From contig JAFSHJ010000072.1 in NCBI GenBank assembly GCA_017440425.1, forward strand, positions 1-29,113: DNA of 29,113 bases, in the 5' to 3' direction. Shown here in pieces: positions 1 through 9,485 of this stretch; within the stretch, counting starts at the first letter, position 1; the number at the start of each line of letters is the position of its first letter. The translations under genes were made by a program, and so were the position numbers. The notes under the pieces are model-generated. The model was given only the letters and a program-made list of their open reading frames with translations, was not told the DNA's origin and did not search any database. Origin of the DNA: Oscillospiraceae bacterium (GTDB lineage: Bacteria > Bacillota > Clostridia > Oscillospirales > Ruminococcaceae).

Positions 1-3000
1 ACAAGGCTGCCCTTGCCGCCCTCAAACAGCTCTGTGAAGATGGTGGAGAAGTTCTCTGCTATCACAGCAAATTTTTTGGAGAAGCGGCTTCTCATCTCTG
101 CCGTGAGCTGGTTTATCTGTTCCATTATTCCGTTGCGGGAATTTTCCACGTCCTCTATCTGTGCTTTGAGGAAGATGTAGTGCTCATACACCTCTTTATA
201 TTCCTCGATGGCAGAGAGGTTTACGCTGCCAAGTGCCTTTATTGCGCTGCGCAGCTCGGAAAGTCTCTTGGTTGCCGCTGTGACGTTTTCTATCTCCTGC
301 GCAACCTCTTCCGCCTGCGCTCTTGTGAGCTCATATTCATCCCACAGACGTTTTATCAGCGAATCGTAGTCGGACTGAGCCGCATCTCTGCGCTCCTCCA
401 GCCTTACAAGTTCACGGGATGCCTGCTCGCGGCGCTCGGTTATCTGCTTCTGCTCCTGACGCATCTGCGTTGTCTTTGCCTCAAGTGCAATGCGCTCTTT
501 GGCAAAGTTTTCGATCATTGTGCGTTTTTCGCCGACTGTCTTTTCAATATCCGCAGCTGCTTCCGCATTGACAGTTATCCTGCGGTTTATCTCTTCAATG
601 TGTGCGTTATACTGCTCGATCTGCTCTGTGAGGCTGTTTATGCGCTCCTCACGGTCGCCTATCTGCTGCTGCAGCTGTGCCTCGGAAAGCCTCAGTATCT
701 CGATATCCTTCTCGATTCCGGTCATTTCGACGGCAAGGGCTGCACCCTTTTCACGTGCATCGTTCAGCTCCTGCTTTATGCCGTCATCCTTTTGGATGAG
801 TTCGGTACGTTTTTCGGATACCGCATCAATGTCACGCTGAAGCTCGGAAAGTACCTTTTCGCAGGCATCCTTCATCTCAACCGCTTTTTTCAGCTTTTTG
901 GAGATATCCAGCTGCTGCTTTTCGTTTTCCTCTTCGCTTCTGCCCGCATCTTCTATGAGCTGACCGATGCGCTTGAGCTCTGCCTCGTAGCGTATCTTAT
1001 CCTCTGCGCAGGTTTTGTATTCGCTTTGGGTTGCAACAAGTCCCGCATTCAGCTTGACGCATTCGTCCTTTGCGGAGTTATAGGGCTGCATTGCCGCAGC
1101 AACCTTTGCATCTATTGCTTCGGCATCCGCACCAAGCTTTTCTATCTCGCTCTTTCTGCTGAGTATGCCCGCATTCTTAACAGCGGAACCGCCGGTGATG
1201 GAGCCGCCGCTGTTGACCACCTGTCCGTCCAAAGTGACGATCCTGAAGCGGTAGCTGAATTTTTTGGCCATTGCAACGGCATCGTCCAGCGTCTCGGTGA
1301 CGACAACGCGTCCCAGCTGATTGAGCACGATGCCCTCATATTTTTTATCGCAGCGGACAAGGTCTGCCGCAATGCCCACAAAACCGATGCAATCATCCAC
1401 ACCGCGCTCCGCAAGGCGGTTTCCCTTTACGGAGGTGAGCTGCATAAAGGTGGCACGGCCTGCGTTTGTGCGCTTGAGCTCTGCAACGGCTCGCTTTGCC
1501 ACATCCTCGTTATCGGTGACTATGTTCTGCATTGCGGCACCGAGAGCTGTCTCCACCGCAAGGGCATATTCAGGCTCCACGCTGATCAACTCTGCAACGG
1601 TGCCGTGGATGCCCCTGAGAAAACCTCTGGATGCCTGACCGAGGACGAACTTTACGCTTCCCGCAAAGCCTTCCTTGGATTTTTCCATATCCTCAAGCAG
1701 CTTTGCACGGGAGAGCTTTGCCTCTTTTTCCCGTTTGTAACCGATAATCTCGGAATCGATCTTTTCAAGCTGCTTCTGTTTGCCTGCAAGCTTCATCTCC
1801 ATGCCCTTTGCCATGTTGGAGAGGCTTGTCATTCTGTCTTCAATTTCCTCCAGCAGCTCGGAGCACTCACGCTTCTCATCCAACAGCCGGCTGATGCGCT
1901 CCTCACGCTCTGCCTGAGACTGTTCCAGCAGCTGTGCTCTGCTGTTGAGCTGCTCCATCTCGGACTGTGCTCTGGTCTTTTCCAGGTTTGCTGCGTTATA
2001 TTTTTCAACAAATGCTGCGGAATCCCGCTCAAACTGCAGCAGTACCTCTGCAAAATCCGCTCTCTTTGCGGAAAGCTGAGCAATGTTGTTGTTCTGCTCG
2101 TTCGCTTTTTCGGCAGTTGCTTGATATTGACCCTCTTTTTCCGCAATCCTTTGTGCTATGCTTGCCTTTTGCTGCTCCGTCTGCTCCGCGTTTCTCTGCA
2201 TTCCTTCGATCTCTGCCTTAACGCGTTCGATGGATTCCTCGTCGTGCTTTATATCGTTGAGAAGAACAGCCTTTTCTGCGCCCATTTCGGCAACTCTGTC
2301 CTCAAATGCCTTTATCTCGTCACGGCGCAGCTCAATATCTGCCGCAATTTTCTGCATTGCGGCAAATACGGCATCTATCTGTTCTTCGGTCTCTCTGTAT
2401 TCTGCCTCTATCTCATCGTAGCTGCTTCTGCAAAGCAGTATCTTATCCTCCTGCTCTCGCAGACTTTGGCGTGCCTTTTTGATGTTGTTCATCCAAATGG
2501 AGACTTCCAGCTGCTTTTTCTCTTCCGCAAGCTTCAGGAATTTTTGTGCGGCTTCGCTCTGCTGTCTCAACGGTTCAACGCGCGCTTCTTCCATCACGAA
2601 GATATCCTTGAGTCTGAGCAGGTTTTCCTCCGCCTGACCAAGGCGCTTCTCCGCCTCTTCCCTGCGGTAACGGAATTTGGAGATGCCGGCCGCCTCTTCA
2701 AATATCTCACGGCGCTGTGCCGGCTTTGCGCTGACTATCTCTGCAATGGCGCCCTGACCCACGATGGAATAACCATCTCTGCCGATACCGGTATCCATCA
2801 ACATCTCGGTTATGTCACGCAGTCTTACTGCAACGCCATTGATGCGGTATTCGCTGTCGCCGCTGCGGTAATATTTTCGGGAGATAATGACCTCGTCTTC
2901 GTCACGGTTCATGCCTCTGTCGCTGTTGTCTATAACAAGACGAACTTCAACAAAACCGTGAGCCTTTCTGTTCACAGTTCCGTTGAAGATAATGTCCTCC

Positions 3001-3182
3001 ATCTTTGAGCCTCGCAGAGTCTTGGTGGATTGCTCGCCCAAAACCCAGCGAATCGCATCGCTGATGTTACTTTTTCCGCTTCCGTTGGGTCCAACTACCG
3101 CCGTCAGTCCTTTGCCGAACTCCATCCTTATCTTATCCGGAAAGGACTTAAAGCCTATCATTTCAAGCGCTTTTAAATACAA
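1..3182 (-). CDS. smc: Chromosome segregation protein SMC (C-terminus cut by window edge)
   Basis: ATPase that compacts and segregates the chromosome, as a homodimer with ScpA/ScpB. The minus frame is open from the left edge to a TTG start at 3182, giving about 1060 residues of a family that is normally near 1190. The missing part is the C-terminal ATPase half with the signature and Walker B motifs. Visible are the N-terminal start MYLKALEMIGFKSF, Walker A GPNGSGKSN, long Glu/Lys/Gln-rich coiled coils on both sides, and a central hinge containing GGSITGG. I chose TTG because it restores the conserved YLKALE beginning and has AGGA nine bases upstream; an internal ATG at 3161 would remove it. 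It lies 24 bp after the radical-SAM gene and is probably the last or near-last gene of the long co-directional run. Confidence 0.96.
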   Translation of the reverse strand, partial: MYLKALEMIGFKSFPDKIRMEFGKGLTAVVGPNGSGKSNISDAIRWVLGEQSTKTLRGSKMEDIIFNGTVNRKAHGFVEVRLVIDNSDRGMNRDEDEVIISRKYYRSGDSEYRINGVAVRLRDITEMLMDTGIGRDGYSIVGQGAIAEIVSAKPAQRREIFEEAAGISKFRYRREEAEKRLGQAEENLLRLKDIFVMEEARVEPLRQQSEAAQKFLKLAEEKKQLEVSIWMNNIKKARQSLREQEDKILLCRSSYDEIEAEYRETEEQIDAVFAAMQKIAADIELRRDEIKAFEDRVAEMGAEKAVLLNDIKHDEESIERVKAEIEGMQRNAEQTEQQKASIAQRIAEKEGQYQATAEKANEQNNNIAQLSAKRADFAEVLLQFERDSAAFVEKYNAANLEKTRAQSEMEQLNSRAQLLEQSQAEREERISRLLDEKRECSELLEEIEDRMTSLSNMAKGMEMKLAGKQKQLEKIDSEIIGYKREKEAKLSRAKLLEDMEKSKEGFAGSVKFVLGQASRGFLRGIHGTVAELISVEPEYALAVETALGAAMQNIVTDNEDVAKRAVAELKRTNAGRATFMQLTSVKGNRLAERGVDDCIGFVGIAADLVRCDKKYEGIVLNQLGRVVVTETLDDAVAMAKKFSYRFRIVTLDGQVVNSGGSITGGSAVKNAGILSRKSEIEKLGADAEAIDAKVAAAMQPYNSAKDECVKLNAGLVATQSEYKTCAEDKIRYEAELKRIGQLIEDAGRSEEENEKQQLDISKKLKKAVEMKDACEKVLSELQRDIDAVSEKRTELIQKDDGIKQELNDAREKGAALAVEMTGIEKDIEILRLSEAQLQQQIGDREERINSLTEQIEQYNAHIEEINRRITVNAEAAADIEKTVGEKRTMIENFAKERIALEAKTTQMRQEQKQITERREQASRELVRLEERRDAAQSDYDSLIKRLWDEYELTRAQAEEVAQEIENVTAATKRLSELRSAIKALGSVNLSAIEEYKEVYEHYIFLKAQIEDVENSRNGIMEQINQLTAEMRSRFSKKFAVIAENFSTIFTELFEGGKGSL

Positions 3183-3206
3183 TATAACACATCCTGCGGT
3201 TTATTT

Positions 3207-4250
3207 TTAACTTTCTGTCTCTATCTCGCCTGCCGCAACTCCCTCGCGTGGGCATATACACACATCATATCCCAAGCTGCTGAGCCGCACAATATTTTTT
3301 CTTTTTTGTCCCACCGCTTTGGAAATTGAATGCGGTTCGACATATATTTTTGCCTTTTTATCCGCTTTTTTCTCTACAATTCGTAATATTTTTCTAAAAT
3401 ATAACTCATTGTCGCATAATTCACGGAAAGCAGGGTGGTAAACACCAGCTATAACGTCTGCCTCCACCGTTTCCGATGCGTGAAGTCCCACACGGAGCAC
3501 GGTTATGTTTTTCTTTTCGAAAAACTCCATCACATCGGCGCAGCACTCAACTGCCATATCGACGCTTGGTGGGAAATACACTCCCGCCTCAAACAGTCTT
3601 GCGAGCTCCGTGCCTTTCAGCACCGCTGTGGGGTATATTCTCACGCCGTCGGGCTTTAGTGCGGCAATGCGCTCTGCGGTATACATCGTGCGCTCCGTCA
3701 AGGTTTTGTCTGCGCCTTCGGAAGGGATATCCCCCCTGTTTTCACCGTAGAGTCCCACCATCATCTGCAGACCCAATGAAAAGCCTGCCTGTTTTATCAG
3801 CCGTGATGCCTTTTCCACATCCTCTGCCGTGTGACCTCTGCGGTTGAGACGCAGCACTCTGTCATCCATACTCTGCGCACCAAGCTCTATATCGGTGACG
3901 TGATACCGCTTCAAAATGGAGAGTATCTCTTCATCTATGCAGTCCGGGCGGGTGGAGATGCGTATTCCCGCAAATTTTCCCGTTTCCACATATTCTGCCG
4001 CCGCCTGCAGAAGCGACACCATCAAAGCTCTGTCTATGGCTGTGAAGCTGCCGCCGAAAAAGGCTATCTGTGCATTCTGCGGATCCACCGTCATGCTGTT
4101 CAGGGCATCTTCGCAGGTTTTTCTCACAAACTCGCCGTCCGGCTGGGCGCTCTGCCCCGAAATTGTGCGCTGGTTGCAGAAGCTGCACATGTTTGGACAG
4201 CCGTTGTGGGGCACAAAAATTGCCACGTTGCCGTGCTTTGCCTTTGCCAT
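3207..4250 (-). CDS. Radical SAM protein, Elp3-like family, between rnc and smc
   Basis: A 347-residue radical S-adenosylmethionine enzyme. The cluster-binding motif C-x3-C-x2-C is visible as CPNMCSFC at residues 18-25, followed by a radical-SAM barrel region with the GGSFTAID and STRPDCID motifs. This pattern is typical of Elp3-related radical SAM proteins, with a family-specific C-terminal domain that ends in a PREGVAAGEIE stretch. There is no acetyltransferase domain, so it is not a full Elp3. The gene starts at ATG one base after the rnc stop codon, so it is very likely translationally coupled to rnc. In many Clostridia a gene of this family sits between rnc and smc. The substrate is not evident from the sequence; a role in tRNA or rRNA modification is only a guess from the family name. 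Confidence 0.88.
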   Translation of the reverse strand: MAKAKHGNVAIFVPHNGCPNMCSFCNQRTISGQSAQPDGEFVRKTCEDALNSMTVDPQNAQIAFFGGSFTAIDRALMVSLLQAAAEYVETGKFAGIRISTRPDCIDEEILSILKRYHVTDIELGAQSMDDRVLRLNRRGHTAEDVEKASRLIKQAGFSLGLQMMVGLYGENRGDIPSEGADKTLTERTMYTAERIAALKPDGVRIYPTAVLKGTELARLFEAGVYFPPSVDMAVECCADVMEFFEKKNITVLRVGLHASETVEADVIAGVYHPAFRELCDNELYFRKILRIVEKKADKKAKIYVEPHSISKAVGQKRKNIVRLSSLGYDVCICPREGVAAGEIETES

Positions 4251-4251
4251 G

Positions 4252-4923
4252 TTACAGACCCATCAGCCGCAAAGCTTCGTGAGCAGCCATCTGCTCTGCC
4301 TCTTTTTTGCTTTTGCCCTCGCCCACACCGATAACGTTGCTGTTGAGGTGCACCTCTGCGGTGAAGCGTTTATCGTGGTCGGGTCCGCTCTCTCCCACCA
4401 TAACGTAGGTGAGCTTCTCTTCGGGATTCTGCTGAATAACTTCCTGCAGCTCTGTTTTGTAGTCCTTTGTCTTTTTGGGTGCCTTCTCCAATGCCGGGAT
4501 GACAAAACCCAGCACAAATTTTTTGGCAGGCTCTATTCCGCCGTCAAGATAGATGGCGGCGATGAGTGCCTCAAAGGCATCTGCAAGGATGGAGGCGCGG
4601 TTTGCTCCGCCTGTCTGTGCCTCGCCCTTGCCGAGATACATATATTTGCCCAGATCTATTGTTTTTGCAAAATCGCTGAGAGTTTTTTCGCACACAAGAG
4701 AGGCCCTCTTTTTGGTGAGCTGACCTTCAGGAAGCTGTGAAAAATTCTCAAACAGATAGTCGGATACTATTATGGAAAGCACGGCATCTCCCAAAAATTC
4801 CTGACGCTCGTTGTATTCCACCGCACCCTTCACCTCGTTTGCATAGGAAGAATGGGTGAGCGCAATGGTGAGAAACCGCTCATCTTTAAAATTGTAATCG
4901 ATAACCTTCTGTAACTCTTTCAT
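4252..4923 (-). CDS. rnc: Ribonuclease III
   Basis: Double-stranded-RNA endonuclease that processes rRNA precursors and mRNAs. At 223 residues it has the standard length. The catalytic signature NERQEFLGDAVL lies at residues 38-49 (acidic residues E42 and D46) and the second metal-binding segment ILADAFEALIAAIYLDGG at 112-129 (D115, E118). The C-terminal double-stranded RNA-binding domain occupies about 150-223 and ends in the helix KSKKEAEQMAAHEAL. The usual Leu in NERLEFLGD is Gln here, a position outside the metal ligands. It sits 39 bp after plsX and abuts the radical-SAM gene, in the plsX-rnc-smc order seen in many Firmicutes. Confidence 0.97.
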   Translation of the reverse strand: MKELQKVIDYNFKDERFLTIALTHSSYANEVKGAVEYNERQEFLGDAVLSIIVSDYLFENFSQLPEGQLTKKRASLVCEKTLSDFAKTIDLGKYMYLGKGEAQTGGANRASILADAFEALIAAIYLDGGIEPAKKFVLGFVIPALEKAPKKTKDYKTELQEVIQQNPEEKLTYVMVGESGPDHDKRFTAEVHLNSNVIGVGEGKSKKEAEQMAAHEALRLMGL

Positions 4924-4962
4924 AATACACCAATCCAGCCGTTTTGCTGATTTTGGAACCTA

Positions 4963-5961
4963 TTATTCTCCTTTTGCAGCCTTGACCGCATCTGCCATAA
5001 GTCCCACAACGTTCATTTCGTCCATCTTTACAGCCTGCTCCATTGCCTTGACAAAGGTTTTTGCCACGGAATCTCCGTGGACCTTTATAACGGGCTTGCT
5101 GATGCCCAGCATTGCAGAGCCGCCGTATTCGGAATAATCCATTTTATTTTTAAGCTTTTTAAGGTTCTTTTTAAGAATGAGAGACGCAATTTTGGTGATG
5201 GGCGTTGCATAGAACACGCCCTTGAGCTCGCCAAACAGCGAACTGACGGTGCCCTCCAGAGTTTTGAGCACCACGTTGCCGGTGAAACCGTCTGCAACGG
5301 CAACATCGCAGGCACCTTCGGAGAGATAACGGGGCTCCACATTGCCGATGAAGTTGATGGGAGCTTCCTTAAGCAGCTGATATGTAGCGACCTGCAGCTC
5401 CTGACCCTTGGTCTCCTCTGCACCGATGTTGATGAGACCGACTTTGGGGTTTTCTACTCCCAGCACCTTTTCCATATATATGGAGCCGAGGATTGCGAAC
5501 TGGTTAAGCATTTCGGGACGGCAATCCACGTTTGCACCCACGTCGACCATCATATATTTTCCGTTGCGTCCGGGGATAACGGGAGCGAAAGCCGCTCTCT
5601 TAACACCTCTGATGCGCTTTACGATAAAGGTTGCGCCCACAACAAATGCTGCTGTGCTTCCTGCGGAGATGACCGCATCCGCATCGCCCTGAGCAACCAG
5701 CTTGAGTGCCACGGCCATGGAGCTGTTGGCATATTTTTTGGTTATCTCTGTGGCTTCCGCCTCAACGGGGATGACATCCGGTGCGTGAACAACGGTTATG
5801 CCCTCCAGCGAGATGCCCTCTGCAGCGGCAACTTCCTTTATCTGTGACTCGTCTCCGACTGCAATCACTTCTGCCAGCCCTGCTTCTTTTGCCATAACAC
5901 ACGCCTTAAGGGGCTCCAGCGGGGCATTGTCTCCTCCAAAAATATCAATTGCAATCCTCAT
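4963..5961 (-). CDS. plsX: Phosphate acyltransferase PlsX
   Basis: Converts acyl-ACP to acyl-phosphate, the first step of phosphatidic acid synthesis in the PlsX/PlsY pathway; a peripheral membrane enzyme. The protein begins MRIAIDIFGGDNAPLEP, the family hallmark, and continues through SAGSTAAFVVGA and VADGFTGNVVLKTLEG. A longer start at 5970 exists, but that ATG directly touches the GAAAGG ribosome-binding site. The ATG at 5961 has nine bases of spacing and matches the conserved N-terminus, so I prefer it (332 residues). It lies 33 bp after trmFO. The acyl carrier protein gene that commonly lies between plsX and rnc is absent. Confidence 0.96.
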   Translation of the reverse strand: MRIAIDIFGGDNAPLEPLKACVMAKEAGLAEVIAVGDESQIKEVAAAEGISLEGITVVHAPDVIPVEAEATEITKKYANSSMAVALKLVAQGDADAVISAGSTAAFVVGATFIVKRIRGVKRAAFAPVIPGRNGKYMMVDVGANVDCRPEMLNQFAILGSIYMEKVLGVENPKVGLINIGAEETKGQELQVATYQLLKEAPINFIGNVEPRYLSEGACDVAVADGFTGNVVLKTLEGTVSSLFGELKGVFYATPITKIASLILKKNLKKLKNKMDYSEYGGSAMLGISKPVIKVHGDSVAKTFVKAMEQAVKMDEMNVVGLMADAVKAAKGE

Positions 5962-5994
5962 ACGAATCATCCTTTCAAAATTGGTTTGCTCTCT

Positions 5995-7311
5995 TTATCT
6001 GTAAAGAGAAAGCGTTTCTTCCATTGCATTGAGCGCACGCTCGGAATAGGCGGCATAACGGGCTTTTTTGTCCCTTATTCTGCTCTCCAGCTCCGGAAGC
6101 AAACCCATTGCTGCGCCCATCGGCTGAAAATCCTTTGTGTCTGCCGATGATATATATGCCGAAAGCGCACCCGTCATTGTTTCAACGGGCAGCTTCATGG
6201 GTTCAAGACCTTTAACTCTGCGTGCGGCATTTATTCCCGCTATAATTCCCGATGCGGCGGATTCCATATAGCCCTCCACACCGGTCATCTGTCCCGCAAA
6301 GTAGATGCGTTTGTCGCTGCGGAGGGAGAAATCCGCATCCAGCAGCTCCGGACTTTTTATGAATGTGTTGCGGTGCATTACACCGTATCTTACAAACTCG
6401 GCATTTTCCAGTCCCGGGATCATTCCGAAAACACGTTTTTGCTCGCCGAATTTGAGGTTTGTCTGAAATCCCACCAAATTGAACATGGTGGCATCCGCAT
6501 CCTCTCTGCGAAGCTGCAGGTTTGCCCAGGGACGGTGTCCCGTTTTGGGATCGGTGAGTCCTTTCGGCTTAAGCGGACCGAAACGCAGGGTATCGATGCC
6601 TCTTGATGCCATGACCTCCACCGGCATACATCCCTCGTATACACGGAAGCTCTCCTTGTCAAACTCCTCCAGCTCTGCACGCTCTGCGTTGACAAGCTCG
6701 TTCCAGAATGCCTCATACTGCTCCTTGTTCATGGGGCAGTTGAGGTAATCGTCGCCGCCGCGTCCGTATCTTGCAGCGAAAAACACCTTTTCCATATCGA
6801 TGCTGGATGCCTCCACGATGGGTGCTGCCGCATCAAAAAAGCTGAGTCCGCCGCCGAGACGCTCCTTCAGATATTCCGCAAAGGGCTCCGATGTGAGAGG
6901 TCCCGTTGCAACTATCCATATCTCATCCCCCTGGGGTGAGAGCCCGGTCATCTCACGGTGCTCCACCGTTATCAGCGGGTGTTCTTTTATTTTTTGTGTA
7001 ACAAGTGCGGAGAATTTTTTTCTGTCCACAGCCAGCGCACCGCCCGCATCAACTGCGGTCTGCTCTGCGCAGGCAACGGTCAGCGAGCCGAGACGGCGCA
7101 TCTCCTCCTTGAGAAGACCTGCCGAAGTCTCTATGCGTGCCGCTTTAAGGGAGTTGGAGCACACAAGCTCCGCAAAATCATCGGTGGTGTGGGCGGGCGA
7201 GCGTTTTATGGGTTTCATCTCGATCAATGTTACCTCAATGCCTGCTTCTGCCGCACTCCACGCGGCCTCGCATCCCGCAAGTCCTGCGCCGATTATATTT
7301 ATCCTGCTCAT
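5995..7311 (-). CDS. trmFO: Methylenetetrahydrofolate--tRNA-(uracil-5-)-methyltransferase TrmFO
   Basis: FAD- and folate-dependent enzyme that makes ribothymidine at position 54 of tRNAs. At 438 residues it has the family length. The FAD-binding dinucleotide fold is at the very N-terminus (GAGLAGCEAAW, residues 8-18), followed by the TrmFO-specific segment ELVCSNSLKA and, near the C-terminus, the second FAD contact region YFAGQMTGVEGYMESAASG. The start is ATG with an AGAGGA site seven bases upstream. It lies 32 bp after topA, and the dprA-topA-trmFO order is a common Firmicutes arrangement. Confidence 0.97.
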   Translation of the reverse strand: MSRINIIGAGLAGCEAAWSAAEAGIEVTLIEMKPIKRSPAHTTDDFAELVCSNSLKAARIETSAGLLKEEMRRLGSLTVACAEQTAVDAGGALAVDRKKFSALVTQKIKEHPLITVEHREMTGLSPQGDEIWIVATGPLTSEPFAEYLKERLGGGLSFFDAAAPIVEASSIDMEKVFFAARYGRGGDDYLNCPMNKEQYEAFWNELVNAERAELEEFDKESFRVYEGCMPVEVMASRGIDTLRFGPLKPKGLTDPKTGHRPWANLQLRREDADATMFNLVGFQTNLKFGEQKRVFGMIPGLENAEFVRYGVMHRNTFIKSPELLDADFSLRSDKRIYFAGQMTGVEGYMESAASGIIAGINAARRVKGLEPMKLPVETMTGALSAYISSADTKDFQPMGAAMGLLPELESRIRDKKARYAAYSERALNAMEETLSLYR

Positions 7312-7343
7312 AGGCTATCCTCTTTTTTTGTTGCGGGATACGG

Positions 7344-9431
7344 TTATTCCGCATCCTCCATACCTTTAACGTATCCGCAGCCCTCTTTGGCGCAGTAGGT
7401 CTTGCCGCCGCGGCCTTTCTTGCGGAAAAGTGTTGCTCCGCAATCGGGGCATTCCTCTGCCAGCGGCACATCCCAGCTCATAAATTCGCACTCGGGATAT
7501 CTGGAGCAGCCGTAGAACTCTTTGCCGTTTTTGCTCTTCATAGACATCATCTTTGCGCCGCAGATGGGACAGTTGCCCGCTGTCTCTTTTTTGATCTTCT
7601 GTGTATAGGTGCATTCGGGGAATCCGGAGCAGGCAAGGAATTTTCCGAATCTGCCGCTCTTTATCACCATTTTTTTGCCGCAGACCTGACAGATCTCGTC
7701 GGTCTCCTCATCGGGAATTTTAATGCGGACACCCTTCATCTCTTCCTCTGCTTTTTCCAGCGTGGACATAAAGGGAGAATAGAAATCCTTGAGGGTGCCC
7801 ACCCAGTTGCTGTTGCCCTCCGCCACGTCGTCCAGCGTTTTCTCCATGTTTGCGGTAAACTCCACGTCAACAATGTTGGGGAAGCGCTCGCACATCAGCT
7901 GTGTTGTAACTGTGCCGAGGATGGTGGGTTTGAGAGATTTTCCTTCCCTCTCCACATAGCCTCTTGAGAGAATGGTGGAGATGATGGGCGCATAGGTGCT
8001 GGGGCGACCGATGCCGTTTTCCTCCAGCGTTTTTATCAGCGAAGCCTCGGTGAATCTTGCGGGCGGCTGTGTGAAATGCTGACCGCCGTCGATGGAAAGC
8101 AGCTTGAGCATATCGCCCTGCTCCAGTTCGGGAAGGCGGGTGCTGTTTTCCTCTTCGTCATCCTTGCCCTCTTCGTAGAGCACGGTGTAACCGTCGAACT
8201 TGACGGAATAACCCGATGCTTTGAAGCTGTAACCGTTTGCGATTATCTCAACGGAGACAGTTTCAAGCTGTGCGTTTGCCATTTGGCTTGCAATAAAGCG
8301 CTCCCAAATAAGCTTATACAGCTTATACTGGTCGCTGCTGAGGCTTTTCTTAAGGCTGGCAGGGGTCATCTCCGGCATTGTGGGGCGGATAGCCTCATGG
8401 GCATCCTGCGCGCCGGATTTGCTCTTGAACACTCTGCGCTTGGGTGTGCGGTATGCCTTGCCGTATATCTCGTCTATATAATTTTCAGCTGCAAGAGCTG
8501 CCTCATCGGAGATGCGCAGCGAATCGGTACGCATATAGGTTATGAGACCCACAGCGCCCTGACCCTCTACGTCGATACCTTCGTAGAGCTCCTGAGCCGC
8601 TTTCATTGTTCTTCTCGCCTGGAATCCCAGCTTGCGGGATGCCTCCTGCTGCAGGGTGGATGTGATGAAGGGAGGTGCGGGAGCCTTTTTGCGAAGACCC
8701 TTTTTAACTCCGACCACTTCATATTCTGCGCCTTCCAGCTCTTTGAGAATGGCGTCGGCATCTTCCTTGGTGTGCATCTCAAGCTGTTTGCCGTCTTTGC
8801 CATAGAATTTGGCGGTGAATTCACGTCTGTCTGTGGGAGCAAGCAGCTTTGCATCGATGGACCAATACTCCACCGGCACAAAAACCTTTATCTCGTCCTC
8901 TCTGTCGGAGATGAGGCGCACCGCAACAGACTGAACTCTGCCCGCAGAAAGACCTCTGCGGACCTTTTTCCACAAAAACGGGCTGAGCTTATAGCCAACT
9001 ATTCTGTCGAGGATACGTCTTGTCTGCTGGGCATCCACCAGTGCCACGTCTATCTGACGGGGATTATCCATGCCGTGCTTGACACCGCTCTTGGTTATCT
9101 CGTTGAAGGTAACGCGGTTTTTCTCGCTGAGCTTCATGCCGAAAACCTTTGCCAAATGCCAGGAAATAGCCTCTCCTTCGCGGTCGGGGTCGGTTGCGAG
9201 AAAGATACCGTCGCTCTTTTTGGCCTGCTTTTTCAGGTTTTTCACCAGCTCGTCCTTGCCCTCTATGGTGACATAGTCGGGAGCAAAGTCGTTGTCCACA
9301 TCCACGCCGAGCTTGCTCTTGGGCAGGTCTATGATATGACCCATGGATGCAACCACGTCATAGCCTTCACCCAGATATTTTTTTATGGTTTTGGCTTTCG
9401 CCGAGGATTCCACAATAACCAGTTTGGACAT
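7344..9431 (-). CDS. topA: DNA topoisomerase I
   Basis: Type IA topoisomerase that relaxes negative supercoils. I start it at the ATG at 9431, which gives MSKLVIVESSAKAKTI and 695 residues; the 15-residue upstream extension is Lys-rich, unconserved and overlaps the AAGGTG ribosome-binding site. The Toprim domain contains the metal motif DPDRE at 81-85. The active-site tyrosine is Y299 in GLITYMRTDSLR. Three C-terminal four-cysteine zinc ribbons start at C581, C621 and C661, the usual organisation of Gram-positive TopA. It follows dprA by 54 bp. Confidence 0.97.
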   Translation of the reverse strand: MSKLVIVESSAKAKTIKKYLGEGYDVVASMGHIIDLPKSKLGVDVDNDFAPDYVTIEGKDELVKNLKKQAKKSDGIFLATDPDREGEAISWHLAKVFGMKLSEKNRVTFNEITKSGVKHGMDNPRQIDVALVDAQQTRRILDRIVGYKLSPFLWKKVRRGLSAGRVQSVAVRLISDREDEIKVFVPVEYWSIDAKLLAPTDRREFTAKFYGKDGKQLEMHTKEDADAILKELEGAEYEVVGVKKGLRKKAPAPPFITSTLQQEASRKLGFQARRTMKAAQELYEGIDVEGQGAVGLITYMRTDSLRISDEAALAAENYIDEIYGKAYRTPKRRVFKSKSGAQDAHEAIRPTMPEMTPASLKKSLSSDQYKLYKLIWERFIASQMANAQLETVSVEIIANGYSFKASGYSVKFDGYTVLYEEGKDDEEENSTRLPELEQGDMLKLLSIDGGQHFTQPPARFTEASLIKTLEENGIGRPSTYAPIISTILSRGYVEREGKSLKPTILGTVTTQLMCERFPNIVDVEFTANMEKTLDDVAEGNSNWVGTLKDFYSPFMSTLEKAEEEMKGVRIKIPDEETDEICQVCGKKMVIKSGRFGKFLACSGFPECTYTQKIKKETAGNCPICGAKMMSMKSKNGKEFYGCSRYPECEFMSWDVPLAEECPDCGATLFRKKGRGGKTYCAKEGCGYVKGMEDAE

Positions 9432-9485
9432 TATTTTACATTCACCTTTTAGTTTTATTTGTTTCCCTTTTTGCATCTCACCCGT

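Noticed and set aside
180..3008. Long plus-strand open frame of 942 codons
   Set aside because: Exactly antisense, codon for codon, to smc; its product is Leu/Cys-rich and resembles no family, while the minus frame has Walker A and hinge motifs.
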